Shown here piece after piece: positions 37,794-46,488 of a DNA stretch of 64,000 nt; the stretch's first letter is position 1; the number at the start of each line of letters is the position of its first letter. This stretch comes from Permianibacter sp046297695 (lineage in GTDB: Bacteria > Pseudomonadota > Gammaproteobacteria > Enterobacterales > Permianibacteraceae), in NCBI GenBank assembly GCA_046297695.1, contig JBKBHF010000011.1, forward strand, positions 23,357 to 87,356, written 5' to 3'. Under the pieces are notes generated by a model that saw only the letters and a list, made by a program, of their open reading frames with translations, had not been told where the DNA came from and searched no databases. Made by a program: the position numbers and the translations under genes.

Positions 37794-39671
37794 ATGATGC
37801 CTTATCGCCGCCCCGTTCGCCGCTGGTTGCTGTTGTCCAGCTTGCTGCTGGCTCCGCTCGCCGGTTGCGTGGACTCGCTGCGCGTACAAGATCCGGACCG
37901 GCACCCGCCGCTGCGCGATGCCGAATATTTTCTGGAGGCGGCGAAAACCGCGAGCGGCACCCGGGCCGCGCTGATGCGGTTGTCGGCCGGCGAGCTGCTG
38001 CTGCGCGATCAGCGCTACGAACAGGCGGTCGGCATACTGGAAGCATTGAAGGACCAGCCGCTCAGTGAGGAAGACCGCCGCCGTCTGTATCTGGCGCTCG
38101 GCGAAGGCCTGTCAGCGGTCGGCCGCTTCCATGATGCCGTTGCCGCGCTTGATTTGGTGCCGCGGGCAGAGCGGATGGACCGCGATGCCTACCGCCGCTA
38201 CCTGCAATTGAAGGTGGATGCCTTGGTTGGCGATGGCCGGCCGGTGGAGGCTGCTGCCAATCGCTTGCTGCTCGGCACCCAGCTCGATCGCGCCGACCGC
38301 CCGGCCAATGATCGGGCGATCTGGCAGCTGCTGAAAGGGCTCAATACCGACACCCTGTTCCAGTACCGCGGCAGCATTCAGTCCGGCCAGCTGGCAGGCT
38401 GGCTCGATCTGGCCCTGCTTTATCAGCGCTACAGCCGCAGCCCGGACGGCCTGCCGGAAGCGCTGAGCAACTGGCAGCAGCGGCACCCGAGCCATCCGGC
38501 GGTCGACAACCTGCCGGAAGAACTGCGCCGCGCCGCCAGCGCCGACCGGCTGAGTTTTCAGCAAGTTGCCGTGCTGCTGCCGCTGACCGGCCGCTATGCC
38601 GGCACCGGCCGGCTGATTCGCGACGGTCTGCTGGCCGGCTTCTACAACAGTGACGACGCCGAATCGGGCCTGCAGCTGAAAATCTATGACAGCGCCAGCG
38701 CCGACATCGTCGCACTCTACAACCAGGCGGTGGCTGAAGGCGCTGGCGCTGTGGTCGGTCCCCTGGTCAAGGAGCAGCTGCAACAGCTGACTGCGCTCGG
38801 CAGCCTGCCGGTGCCGACCCTGGCGATGAACATGACCGACGACCCCAGCCAGCGTGCCGACCAGCTGTTCCAGTTCGGCCTGCCGGTCGAGGACGAAGCG
38901 GAGCAAGTGGCCACTCGCGCGCTGATGAGCTTCCGGCAAGCCTTGATCGTCAGTAACGATGATGTCGTCGGCGAGCGGGCCGCGCAGACCATGGCGCAAG
39001 CCTTCGAGATGGGCGGCGGCAGCGTGCTCGCCAGCGTCAAACTCGGCCCGGACCACCAGATCGAAGCCAACGTTGCCAACATGCTTGGCGTCGAAGCCTC
39101 CCGGAACCGGATGAAACTCCTGCAGCAGACACTCGGCAAGGAGCTTGGCTTCCAGGTCCGGCGCCGGCAAGACATCGACGTCATCCTGCTCGCCGCCAAG
39201 CCCAGCAGCGCGCGCCGCTTGAAACCGTTCGTCAATTTCTATTTCGGTCAGGACATCCCGATTCTGGCAACCTCGCAGCTCTACACCGGCCAGAGCCAGC
39301 CCGCGCTGGACGGCGATCTGAACGGCATCGAGTTCTGCGATGCACCGTGGTTGCTGGACGAAGGCGAAGCCACCCGGCATGAACGCCAGCGCGTTGCCAG
39401 CCTGTGGCCCGCCGCCGTCGGCAGCCAAGCCCGCTTGTTCGCGCTCGGCTATGATGCCTGGCGCTTGCTGCCGGAGCTGCAGCGGCTGTACGCCTTCCCG
39501 GATTATCGGGTCAGCGGCCTGTCCGGGCTGTTGCGCGTCGATGGTGCCGGTCGCATTCACCGCGCCTTGCCCTGGGCTCGGTTCCGTGACGGCAAACCGG
39601 TCGCCACCCAGGCAGCGATCGAGACACTGCCGGTGGCACCGGTTCCGGTCGGAAGCGGCGACGACGAATGA
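37794..39671 (+). CDS. lpoA: Outer-membrane lipoprotein activator of penicillin-binding protein
   Basis: The 625-residue lipoprotein has a lipobox LLLAPLAGC with the lipidated Cys near residue 24. The N-terminal half is TPR-like helical (residues 30-250). The C-terminal half is a periplasmic-binding-like domain (VAVLLPLTGRYAGTGRLIRD, and GAVVGPLVKEQLQQL). LpoA reaches through peptidoglycan to stimulate PBP1A. Context (rsmI divergent, yraN, diaA and dolP following) is the same as in E. coli, which supports the assignment. The start at 37794 carries GAAGAG upstream. The next gene starts before this one stops (ATGA). Confidence 0.92.
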   Translation: MMPYRRPVRRWLLLSSLLLAPLAGCVDSLRVQDPDRHPPLRDAEYFLEAAKTASGTRAALMRLSAGELLLRDQRYEQAVGILEALKDQPLSEEDRRRLYLALGEGLSAVGRFHDAVAALDLVPRAERMDRDAYRRYLQLKVDALVGDGRPVEAAANRLLLGTQLDRADRPANDRAIWQLLKGLNTDTLFQYRGSIQSGQLAGWLDLALLYQRYSRSPDGLPEALSNWQQRHPSHPAVDNLPEELRRAASADRLSFQQVAVLLPLTGRYAGTGRLIRDGLLAGFYNSDDAESGLQLKIYDSASADIVALYNQAVAEGAGAVVGPLVKEQLQQLTALGSLPVPTLAMNMTDDPSQRADQLFQFGLPVEDEAEQVATRALMSFRQALIVSNDDVVGERAAQTMAQAFEMGGGSVLASVKLGPDHQIEANVANMLGVEASRNRMKLLQQTLGKELGFQVRRRQDIDVILLAAKPSSARRLKPFVNFYFGQDIPILATSQLYTGQSQPALDGDLNGIEFCDAPWLLDEGEATRHERQRVASLWPAAVGSQARLFALGYDAWRLLPELQRLYAFPDYRVSGLSGLLRVDGAGRIHRALPWARFRDGKPVATQAAIETLPVAPVPVGSGDDE

Positions 39672-40033
39672 CCATCGTCGCCAAACTGCAGCGCATGCTG
39701 CGCGGGCGCGCCGGCGAAGACCGCGCCGCTACGCATTTGCAACAGGCCGGATTGACGCTGATCGCACGCAATGTCCGTTACCGCGGCGGCGAACTCGATC
39801 TGGTAATGCAGGAACAGGGCACGCTGGTCTTTGTCGAAGTCCGCGTGCGCAACAGCACTGGCTTTGGCAGCGCCGCCGAATCGGTCACGCGGCAAAAGCA
39901 GCAGCGCCTGATATTGGCCGCACAATTGTTTTTGCAGCAACACCCGGAGCATCAGCGGCGCGCTTGTCGCTTCGATGTGGTGAGCATCACCGGCACGGAT
40001 TTGCTTTGGCTGAAGAACGCGTTCAGCACCTGA
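39668..40033 (+). CDS. yraN: UPF0102 family protein YraN, nuclease-like fold
   Basis: The 121-residue protein has the conserved pattern GRAGEDRAATHLQQAGLTLI, RGGELDLVMQEQGTLVFVEV and a KQQRLILAAQLFLQQH helix. These are the GE..D...E.K-like residues of a restriction-endonuclease-like fold. In this copy the family E-V-K position is VEVRVR, still basic. Role in the cell is uncertain. Start overlaps the lpoA stop by four bases. Confidence 0.93.
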   Translation: MTIVAKLQRMLRGRAGEDRAATHLQQAGLTLIARNVRYRGGELDLVMQEQGTLVFVEVRVRNSTGFGSAAESVTRQKQQRLILAAQLFLQQHPEHQRRACRFDVVSITGTDLLWLKNAFST

Positions 40034-40091
40034 CGGCCAGCGGCCGTGACGGCTGAGCGGGCGGAAACCGAATTTTTCTGAGGAGTCAAAC

Positions 40092-40691
40092 ATGGATCCG
40101 GCACAACAGCGCATCCAAGATCTGTTCAACGAAAGTATTCAAACCAAAATTGCCTCGGTCGAATTGCTGTCCGGCACGATCGCCCGTGCCGGCGCGGCCA
40201 TGGTGCAGGCGCTGCTGAACGGCAACAAGATCCTCGCCTGCGGCAACGGCGGTTCGGCCGGCGATGCCGCCCATTTCTCATCGGAAATGCTGAACCGGTT
40301 TGAGCGCGAGCGGCCGAGTCTGCCGGCCATTGCGCTCACCACCGATACCCCGACGCTGACTTCGATTGCCAACGACTACCACTACAATCAGGTGTTCTCG
40401 AAGCAGATCAACGCGCTCGGACAGGCCGGCGACATCCTGTTGGCGATTTCAACCAGCGGCAACTCGAAGAACGTCATCGCGGCGATGGAAGCGGCGCTGA
40501 ACCGCGACATGGTGATCGTCGCGCTGACCGGTCGCGATGGCGGCAGCATGGCCGGTCTGCTCGGTCCCAACGATGTCGAAGTGCGGGTGCCGTCCAACTC
40601 CACGGCGCGCATTCAGGAAGTACATCTGCTGGTCATTCACTGCCTGTGTGACTACATCGATCGCCACCTGTTCGGCACCCCCGGCGAATGA
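40092..40691 (+). CDS. diaA: SIS-domain protein DiaA (DnaA initiator-associating), GmhA-related
   Basis: The 199-residue SIS protein has LACGNGGSAGDAAHFSSEML, NDYHYNQVFSKQINALG and LLAISTSGNSKNVI. DiaA forms a tetramer that helps DnaA assembly at the origin. The same fold includes GmhA, the sedoheptulose-7-phosphate isomerase of heptose synthesis, and the two cannot be fully told apart here. Context next to yraN and dolP supports DiaA. RBS TGAGGAG lies eight bases before the ATG. Confidence 0.88.
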   Translation: MDPAQQRIQDLFNESIQTKIASVELLSGTIARAGAAMVQALLNGNKILACGNGGSAGDAAHFSSEMLNRFERERPSLPAIALTTDTPTLTSIANDYHYNQVFSKQINALGQAGDILLAISTSGNSKNVIAAMEAALNRDMVIVALTGRDGGSMAGLLGPNDVEVRVPSNSTARIQEVHLLVIHCLCDYIDRHLFGTPGE

Positions 40692-40726
40692 TCGCGCCGC
40701 TCACGCTCACGACACGGAAACACTGC

Positions 40727-41314
40727 ATGAAACGCTCTCACAGACTTGCGCTGATGACTTTCTTGTTTGCCGGCAGCATGGCCGCCTTGACCGGCTGTGC
40801 CGGTGCCTTGGTGGCGGGTGCCGGTGCTGGAACCATGTCGGCCAATGATCCGCGTTCCTTTGGCACCCAGCTGGATGACGAGGCCATCGAGAATCGCGCC
40901 ATCAACGCCATTCGCAGCCGCATGGACATTGCCGACCAAAGCCATGTCGAAGTGGTCAGCTACAACCGCATCGTATTGCTCATCGGGCAGACGCCCACCG
41001 TCAGCTACAAGGACACGCTGGCCGAACTGGTCGCCAACGTGCCGAACGTGCGCAAGGTATACAACGAGATGCAGGTGTCCGGCCCGCGCTCGGCGCTGAC
41101 CGCGATGTCCGACTCGACCATCACCACCAAGATCAAAACGGCGCTGCTGACCGAAGCGGATTTTCCATCCAGCCAGGTCAAGGTTGTCACCGAGAACGGC
41201 GAAGTGTTTCTGATGGGCCTGATCTCGCGCGCGCAGGCCGCACGGGCCACCGAAATTGCCCGCTCGACCGGTGGCGTGCAGAAAGTGATTCAGCTGTTTG
41301 AGTACAACGACTGA
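40727..41314 (+). CDS. dolP: BON-domain outer-membrane lipoprotein
   Basis: The 195-residue lipoprotein has a lipobox AALTGC, a short linker rich in Gly and Ala, and two BON domains (IENRAINAIRSRMDIAD and the SDSTITTKIKTALLTEADF region) that bind phospholipid. DolP (YraP) of E. coli is an outer membrane protein at division sites, needed for barrier integrity. The ATG at 40727 starts a proper signal sequence (MKRSHRLALMTFLFAG). The upstream start at 40688 would bury it. A perfect hairpin terminator follows. Confidence 0.94.
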   Translation: MKRSHRLALMTFLFAGSMAALTGCAGALVAGAGAGTMSANDPRSFGTQLDDEAIENRAINAIRSRMDIADQSHVEVVSYNRIVLLIGQTPTVSYKDTLAELVANVPNVRKVYNEMQVSGPRSALTAMSDSTITTKIKTALLTEADFPSSQVKVVTENGEVFLMGLISRAQAARATEIARSTGGVQKVIQLFEYND

Positions 41315-41365
41315 TTGCTGTCGGTGCGACAACAGATCACGCCAGTGGCGTGACCTGCTCTGAAC

Positions 41366-41400
41366 AAACAACAACGGCGCTATTGGCGCCGTTGTTGTTT
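41366..41400. terminator. Bidirectional terminator between dolP and sspB
   Basis: AAACAACAACGGCGC (41366-41380) pairs perfectly over 15 bases with 41386-41400, with a five-base loop. It serves the convergent dolP and sspB genes. Confidence 0.88.
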
Positions 41401-41412
41401 GGATTTCCAGGT

Positions 41413-41868
41413 TTATTTGACTACCTTGAGATGCGAACGGCCGCCCGGCGTAGGGCTGCTCGGCGTCGGCGGCTGCTCATCCGGTTCGGCCTTCGTTACC
41501 TCGGCCGGCGTTCCGGGCGCCACCTCATCAACCGATTCGTCCTGTTCGTCTTCGGCCGATGGCTCGGTGGTGAACGCCATGCCTTCGCCATTCTCGCGCG
41601 CATAAATCGCCAACACCGCGCTCATCGGGATCCACATGCTACGGGCAACGCCGGCAAAACGCGCGGAAAACTCGATGTGATCGTTGTCCCAGTGAAACTG
41701 GCCGACCGCGCTCGGATTGATGTTGAGCACAATCTGGCCGTCGCGGACATGCTCGCGCGGCACCTTGACCCGCGGATCACGGGCATCGACCAGCAGATGT
41801 GGCGTGCACTGATTATCGATAATCCACTCGTACATGGCCCGCAACAGATAGGGGCGATTCGAGCTCAT
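41413..41868 (-). CDS. sspB: ClpXP protease specificity-enhancing factor SspB
   Basis: SspB tethers ssrA-tagged proteins to ClpXP. The 151-residue protein has the substrate-binding domain SNRPYLLRAMYEWIIDNQCT, HLLVDARDPRVKVP, GQIVLNINPSAVG and AVLAIYARENGEG. An acidic, Pro-rich linker then leads to the ClpX-binding tail SHLKVVK, which closely resembles the E. coli tail. The ATG at 41868 gives MSSNRPYLLR. The usual upstream partner sspA is absent, and cytochrome c1 lies directly upstream. Confidence 0.96.
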   Translation of the reverse strand: MSSNRPYLLRAMYEWIIDNQCTPHLLVDARDPRVKVPREHVRDGQIVLNINPSAVGQFHWDNDHIEFSARFAGVARSMWIPMSAVLAIYARENGEGMAFTTEPSAEDEQDESVDEVAPGTPAEVTKAEPDEQPPTPSSPTPGGRSHLKVVK

Positions 41869-41910
41869 CTTGAAAGCGGTCACCACTGACTCCTTGCGCG
41901 GATCGCTGGC

Positions 41911-41940
41911 AAACAAATGGCGGCCCCCGGGCCGCCATTG
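41911..41940 (-). terminator. Rho-independent terminator of the petABC operon
   Basis: AATGGCGGCCC (41916-41926) pairs with 41929-41939. On the minus strand it is followed by TTTGTTT. It lies between the petC stop and the sspB start. Confidence 0.8.
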
Positions 41941-41965
41941 CTCACTGCTTCAGCTCACGCGCGCT

Positions 41966-42694
41966 TCAATGGCCAGCGCCGTGGACGTCTTTCCAATACT
42001 CTTTCTTAAGCGCATATGCGACGAAGAACAGCACCAGCAGGAACAGCACAACGAACACGCCAATGAACTTGCGCTCGGCCTTCATCGGCTCGCCGACGTA
42101 GTGCAGGAAGTTGGTCAGATCGCGCACTGCCGCATCGTACTCTTCGGCGGTCATGCGGCCTTGACTGGCCAGTTCCAGCTTGCCATCGTCAGTCTTGACC
42201 TGCAGACCTTGCAGTCCTTCCAGTACGTGCGGCATGCCGACATTAGGGAAAATCGTGTTGTTGACACCGTACGGCCGCGACGGGTCTTTGTAGAACCCTT
42301 TCAAATAGCTGTAAACCCAATCGGCACCGCGCGAGCGGGCGACCAGGGTCAGATCCGGGGCCGACGTGCCAAACCAGACCGCGGCGTCCTGTTTGCGCAT
42401 CGCGATCTTCATCTGATCGCCGATCTTGTCACCGGTGACCATCAGGTTGTCGATCACGACATCGGTGTCGAGCTGCAGGTCTTTTGCCATCCGCTCATAG
42501 CGCTGGTACTCCAGCGAGTGACAGCCATAGCAGTAGTTGACGTACAGCGCGGCACCATTCTGCAGCGACTTCAGGTTATCCGGCTGGATATTGGCATGTT
42601 GCAGCGGCACATCACCGCCAGCAGCGTGCGCGGCTCCCACCAGCAAGCCAGCACCCGCCAACAGCGAAACAATCAGGGTTGTGATGGTTTTCAT
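41966..42694 (-). CDS. petC: Cytochrome c1 of the bc1 complex
   Basis: The 242-residue protein has a signal peptide (MKTITTLIVSLLAGAGLLVG), one CYGCH haem c site at about residues 55-59, a candidate axial Met in VGMPHVL, and a C-terminal anchor (FIGVFVVLFLLVLFFVAYAL). It passes electrons from the Rieske protein to a periplasmic cytochrome c. It is the last gene of the pet operon and follows petB by two bases. Confidence 0.97.
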   Translation of the reverse strand: MKTITTLIVSLLAGAGLLVGAAHAAGGDVPLQHANIQPDNLKSLQNGAALYVNYCYGCHSLEYQRYERMAKDLQLDTDVVIDNLMVTGDKIGDQMKIAMRKQDAAVWFGTSAPDLTLVARSRGADWVYSYLKGFYKDPSRPYGVNNTIFPNVGMPHVLEGLQGLQVKTDDGKLELASQGRMTAEEYDAAVRDLTNFLHYVGEPMKAERKFIGVFVVLFLLVLFFVAYALKKEYWKDVHGAGH

Positions 42695-42696
42695 GT

Positions 42697-43938
42697 TCAG
42701 CTCACCCGTTCCGGCACCGGTTTGTTAAAGCGCTGTTCCCACTTGGTGTAGAACGGCATCAACAGGAAGAAGGCAAAGTAGATGATGGTGCATACGCGTG
42801 CCAGCAGCGTCTTGGCATCGGTCGGCTGGGCCGCGCCCAAAATACCGAGAATGATGAACGACACCACGAACAACGCCAGCGCCACTTTGTATGGCCAGCC
42901 ACGGTAACGAATCGACTTGACCGGGTTACGATCCAGCCACGGCAACACGAACAACACCGCAATCGCACCGCCCATCGCGATGACGCCCATCAGCTTGTTC
43001 GGCACAGCCCGCAAAATGGCGTAGAACGGCGTGAAGTACCAGACCGGGGCAATATGTTCCGGGGTTTTCGACGGATCAGCCGGGACGAAATTCGGCGGCT
43101 CCAGGAAGTATCCACCACCTTCCGGGAAGAAGAAGATGACCGCGCAGAACACGATCAGGAAACCGGCAGCGCCCCACAGATCCTTGACCGTATAGTACGG
43201 ATGGAAGGCAATGCCATCGATCGGCTTGCCGGCGGCGTCTTTCGGGCCCTTCTTGATTTCGATGCCGTCCGGGTTGTTGGAGCCGACGTGGTGCAGCGCG
43301 ACCAGGTGCATGAACACCAGCGCGCACAGCGCCAGCGGCAGCGCGATCACGTGCAGCGCGAAGAAACGGTTCAGGGTAGCGCCCGACACAACGTAGTCAC
43401 CGCGAATCCACAGCGTCAGCGCATCACCGATACCGAACGGAATGGCACCGAACAGGTTGATGATGACCTGGGCGCCCCAGTACGACATCTGGCCCCACGG
43501 CAGCAGATAGCCCATGAAGGCTTCGGCCATCAGCAACAGGAAGATCACCATGCCGATGATCCAGAGCAGTTCGCGCGGCTTCTTGTACGATCCGTACATC
43601 AGCGCCCGGAACATGTGCAGGTACACGACCAGGAAGAAGAACGAGGCACCGGTCGAGTGCATGTAACGAATCAACCAGCCCCACTCGACATCACGCATGA
43701 TGTACTCAACCGAGGCAAACGCACCTTCGGCCGAGTTGTTATAGAACATGGTCAGCCAGATGCCGGTCAGGATTTGGTTGACCAGCACGAGCAGCGCAAA
43801 GGAACCGAAGAAATACCAGAAGTTGAAGTTCTTCGGCGCGTAGTACTTGGTGACGTGGTACTCGAGCGTTTCCGTCAACGGAAAACGATTGTCGACCCAG
43901 TCCTGCAGATTCTTTTCTGGTTTTTGTTCAGCAGCCAT
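42697..43938 (-). CDS. petB: Cytochrome b of the bc1 complex
   Basis: The 413-residue membrane protein oxidises ubiquinol and carries two b haems. Haem ligand pairs lie in RYMHSTGASFFFLVVYLHMF and RFFALHVIALPLALCALVFMHL. The Qo-site motif reads PAWYFT-like as APVWYFTPFYAILRAVPNK, and GYLLPWGQMSYWGAQ is typical. Two adjacent ATG codons start the gene. The one at 43938 has AAGGAG at a better spacing than 43941. The gene is tightly joined to petA. Confidence 0.98.
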   Translation of the reverse strand: MAAEQKPEKNLQDWVDNRFPLTETLEYHVTKYYAPKNFNFWYFFGSFALLVLVNQILTGIWLTMFYNNSAEGAFASVEYIMRDVEWGWLIRYMHSTGASFFFLVVYLHMFRALMYGSYKKPRELLWIIGMVIFLLLMAEAFMGYLLPWGQMSYWGAQVIINLFGAIPFGIGDALTLWIRGDYVVSGATLNRFFALHVIALPLALCALVFMHLVALHHVGSNNPDGIEIKKGPKDAAGKPIDGIAFHPYYTVKDLWGAAGFLIVFCAVIFFFPEGGGYFLEPPNFVPADPSKTPEHIAPVWYFTPFYAILRAVPNKLMGVIAMGGAIAVLFVLPWLDRNPVKSIRYRGWPYKVALALFVVSFIILGILGAAQPTDAKTLLARVCTIIYFAFFLLMPFYTKWEQRFNKPVPERVS

Positions 43939-43940
43939 CA

Positions 43941-44528
43941 TCAGGCTCCTTGCTCATCAACGCCGATGATCAGCGCGTTGTCACCGGTGTACATGTGCGG
44001 CGGGATTTCCAGGTTCAGCGGAGCCGGTACGCCTTGGTAGACACGGCCGGCCATGTCGAACTTGGAGCCGTGGCACGGGCAGTAGAAACCGCCGGCCCAA
44101 TCCGCTTCCACTTGCGGTTTGAACGTCGGCGAGCAACCAAGATGGGTGCACAGGTTCACCACGACCAGATATTCCGGCTTGATCGAACGGGTGCCGTTCT
44201 TGGCGTATTCCGGTTGCTGCGGCTCAACCGACTCCGGATCGCGCAGTTCGGTGGCAAGGCCGGCCAAGGCGTCGATGGCCGCTTGCGAACGACGAACGAT
44301 CATCACCGGTTTGCCGCGCCAGACGACGGTCATGCCCTCGCCTTCCTGCAGCTTGCCGATGTTCGGCACTTCGACCGGCGCACCGGCCGCTTGCGCCTTG
44401 GCGCTAGGCATCCAGGACTTGATGAACGGCACCGCGACGAAACCGGCACCGACTGCGCCAACGGCGGCGGTGGCCCAGGTCAGGACGCGGCGACGGCCCA
44501 AATCGACACCGTCTTTTTGCTCAGCCAT
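43941..44528 (-). CDS. petA: Rieske iron-sulphur protein of the bc1 complex
   Basis: The 195-residue protein binds a [2Fe-2S] cluster with two Cys and two His in LCTHLGCSPTF and YCPCHGSKFD. A Tat-like N-terminus (DLGRRRVLTWATAAVGAVGAG) anchors it in the inner membrane. It transfers electrons from ubiquinol to cytochrome c1. The ATG at 44528 has GGGGAGA nine bases upstream. The longer frame to 44711 lacks family character. petB and petC follow. Confidence 0.97.
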   Translation of the reverse strand: MAEQKDGVDLGRRRVLTWATAAVGAVGAGFVAVPFIKSWMPSAKAQAAGAPVEVPNIGKLQEGEGMTVVWRGKPVMIVRRSQAAIDALAGLATELRDPESVEPQQPEYAKNGTRSIKPEYLVVVNLCTHLGCSPTFKPQVEADWAGGFYCPCHGSKFDMAGRVYQGVPAPLNLEIPPHMYTGDNALIIGVDEQGA

Positions 44529-44750
44529 TGCAGCTGGTCTCCCCAATCGAAAAAGGTAAGCAGATAGCACCGGACTCCACCAAGGCGCAGGCAAACGCCG
44601 CGGAAAAGTCCGGCAAAAAAGATGCGCAATGATAGTGGAAAGGCCCCGGTAGCGACAAGGAATAAGGGACAAGACGTTCCGGGAAAACAGCTGCTTGCGA
44701 AGCTTTCGCATTCATCCGGGTGATTTCGGGCCAAGAACGGCCGGAAAAAG

Positions 44751-44778
44751 CAAAAAGCCCGTCGAAACGGGCTTTTTG
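44751..44778. terminator. Rho-independent terminator after rpsI
   Basis: CAAAAAGCCCGT (44751-44762) pairs with ACGGGCTTTTTG (44767-44778) with a four-base loop. It lies 37 bases beyond the rpsI stop on the minus strand. The same stretch of 44529-44815, upstream of petA, shows no gene. Confidence 0.88.
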
Positions 44779-44815
44779 TTGGCGATGCCTGTAGCGGGCA
44801 ACAGCCCGAAGCAGA

Positions 44816-45208
44816 TCAACGCTTCGAGTACTGCGGACGCTTACGGGCTTTACGCAGACCAACTTTCTTACGCTCGACTTCACGGGCGTCACGGGTCACG
44901 TAGCCAGCAGCACGCAGGGCGCTACGCAGGCTCGGATCGTACTCCATCAGGGCACGGGTGATGCCCAGACGAATGGCGCCGGCCTGGCCGGTACCGCCAC
45001 CGCCGTCGACATTGACCAGCACGTCGAACTTGTCGACCATGTCGGTCAGCACCAGCGGCTGGCGCACGATCATGCGCGAAGTTTCGCGGGCGAAGAACAC
45101 GTCGAGGTCACGGTCGTTGACCGTGATGTTGCCCTTGCCCGGACGCAGAAACACGCGAGCCGTTGCGCTCTTGCGGCGGCCGGTGCCGTAGTTTTGTTGC
45201 GTTGCCAT
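44816..45208 (-). CDS. rpsI: 30S ribosomal protein S9
   Basis: The 130-residue protein ends with the conserved tail KKVGLRKARKRPQYSKR, whose last residues reach tRNA in the P site. The N-terminus GTGRRKSATARVFLRPGKG and GGGGTGQAGAIRLGI are invariant features. It is co-transcribed with rplM, 14 bases upstream. Confidence 0.99.
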   Translation of the reverse strand: MATQQNYGTGRRKSATARVFLRPGKGNITVNDRDLDVFFARETSRMIVRQPLVLTDMVDKFDVLVNVDGGGGTGQAGAIRLGITRALMEYDPSLRSALRAAGYVTRDAREVERKKVGLRKARKRPQYSKR

Positions 45209-45222
45209 GGTCGGTTCCTAAC

Positions 45223-45651
45223 TCAGATATCCAGCACTTTCGGCTGTTGTGCCTCGTGCTTGTGAGCAGCACCGGCATAGACTTTCAGTTTACGATACAT
45301 GGCACGGCCCAATGGATTCTTCGGCAGCATGCCTTTGACGGCGCGCTCGATGATCTCTTCCGGGTGACGAGCCACCATATCCTTGTACGCGGTTTCGCGC
45401 ATACCGCCCGGGTATTCCGAGTGGTCATAGTATTTCTTGTCGGTCCACTTGCGGCCGGTAACAGCCACTTTCTCGGCATTGATCACGATGAGGTAATCGC
45501 CGGTATCGACGTGCGGGGTGTACTCGGCCTTGTGCTTGCCACGCAGACGGCGTGCAAGCTCGGTGGCCAGACGGCCCAGCGTCTTGCCACTGGCGTCTAC
45601 GACGTACCAGTCGCGCTTGACGGTTTCCGGCTTGGCACTGACGGTCTTCAT
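45223..45651 (-). CDS. rplM: 50S ribosomal protein L13
   Basis: The 142-residue protein shows DASGKTLGRLATELARRLRG, HVDTGDYLIVINAEKVAVTG, YYDHSEYPGG and MLPKNPLGRAMYRKLKVY, all family hallmarks. It starts the rplM-rpsI transcript. It precedes petA and sspB in the same block that is found in E. coli, though there petABC is absent. Confidence 0.99.
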   Translation of the reverse strand: MKTVSAKPETVKRDWYVVDASGKTLGRLATELARRLRGKHKAEYTPHVDTGDYLIVINAEKVAVTGRKWTDKKYYDHSEYPGGMRETAYKDMVARHPEEIIERAVKGMLPKNPLGRAMYRKLKVYAGAAHKHEAQQPKVLDI

Positions 45652-45946
45652 TTAACTAGCTCCACAAGGGGTGCGATCTAAAACAGGCTGTTTCGACAAA
45701 ACAGGGGCGCGCATTCTACGCGCCGGCCGAAGCCAAGATCAAGGGTGAACCGGCTTTTCCTGACTCGGGCGGGGGGCAAGGGTGCCAAGATACGGAAATA
45801 TCGGACTTTTTTCATCGCAAATGGCAAAAAAGCCTTTATTTGCCGCATTTTTTTCGCTACAACGGCGTTCAAGATTGCGGGATCGCCGGAATTTCCCGGA
45901 AAAACCGCAATTGGTGCTGTCAGGACATAACAAACGAGGCTCACCC
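45652..45946. promoter_or_regulatory. AT-rich divergent promoter region of rplM-rpsI and the HU-like gene
   Basis: The 295 bases between divergent genes include an AT-rich core at 45780-45870 with T runs, well below the GC content of the genome. It should hold promoters for ribosomal proteins and for the HU-like gene. Individual boxes were not resolved. Confidence 0.5.
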
Positions 45947-46372
45947 ATGGCTGCCAAGAAAGCGACCAAAGCAGTGAAGAAGTCCCCGGCCAAGAAGGCC
46001 GCCCCCAAGAAAGCCCCCGCCAAAAAAGCCGCCGCCAAGCCGGCCCTTGCAAGCAAAGGCCCCATCTCGACCAAGTACGGCAAGAGCCAGATCGTCACCT
46101 CGCTGGCGGAATCGACCGAACTGAACCGCAAGCAAGTCAGCGCCGTGCTGGACGGCCTGGCTGACCTGATCGACCGTCACATCGACAAGAAAGGCGCTGG
46201 CGAATTCGTCATGCCGGGCCTGTTCAAGATCACCTGCGTGCAGAAGCCGGCCACCAAGGCCCGCAAAGGCATCAACCCGTTCACCGGCGAAGAAGTCATG
46301 TTCAAGGCCAAGCCGGCCAAGACCGTGCTGAAAATTCGTCCGCTGAAGAAGATGAAGGAAATGGTGGCCTAA
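45947..46372 (+). CDS. HU-family DNA-binding protein with N-terminal Lys/Ala/Pro-rich tail
   Basis: The 141-residue protein joins a histone H1-like tail (residues 1-40, for example KKSPAKKAAPKKAPAKKAAA) to an HU/IHF domain (KSQIVTSLAESTELNRKQVS, GINPFTGEEVMFKAKPAKTV). HU binds and bends DNA. The tail should add charge-driven contacts, similar in design to AlgP and mycobacterial HupB, except that the latter carries its tail at the C-terminus. The ATG at 45947 follows GAGG. The upstream frame is not used. A hairpin terminator follows. Confidence 0.92.
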   Translation: MAAKKATKAVKKSPAKKAAPKKAPAKKAAAKPALASKGPISTKYGKSQIVTSLAESTELNRKQVSAVLDGLADLIDRHIDKKGAGEFVMPGLFKITCVQKPATKARKGINPFTGEEVMFKAKPAKTVLKIRPLKKMKEMVA

Positions 46373-46388
46373 TCGCCCCATACCTGTG

Positions 46389-46419
46389 CAAACGGCGCCG
46401 CAAGGCGCCGTTTGTGTTT
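46389..46419 (+). terminator. Terminator of the HU-like gene
   Basis: CAAACGGCGCC (46389-46399) pairs with GGCGCCGTTTG (46404-46414), then TGTTTA follows. It lies 17 bases past the stop. Confidence 0.8.
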
Positions 46420-46488
46420 ACAGGGTTTGGTATTTACAGGATGCAGTGACAGTCACCGTAGATCGAATGTGCTGACCGGCTGACCGGC

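Noticed and set aside
45955..46050. Imperfect tandem AAG/GCC-rich repeat
   Set aside because: It is the coding sequence for the Lys/Ala/Pro tail of the HU-like protein.
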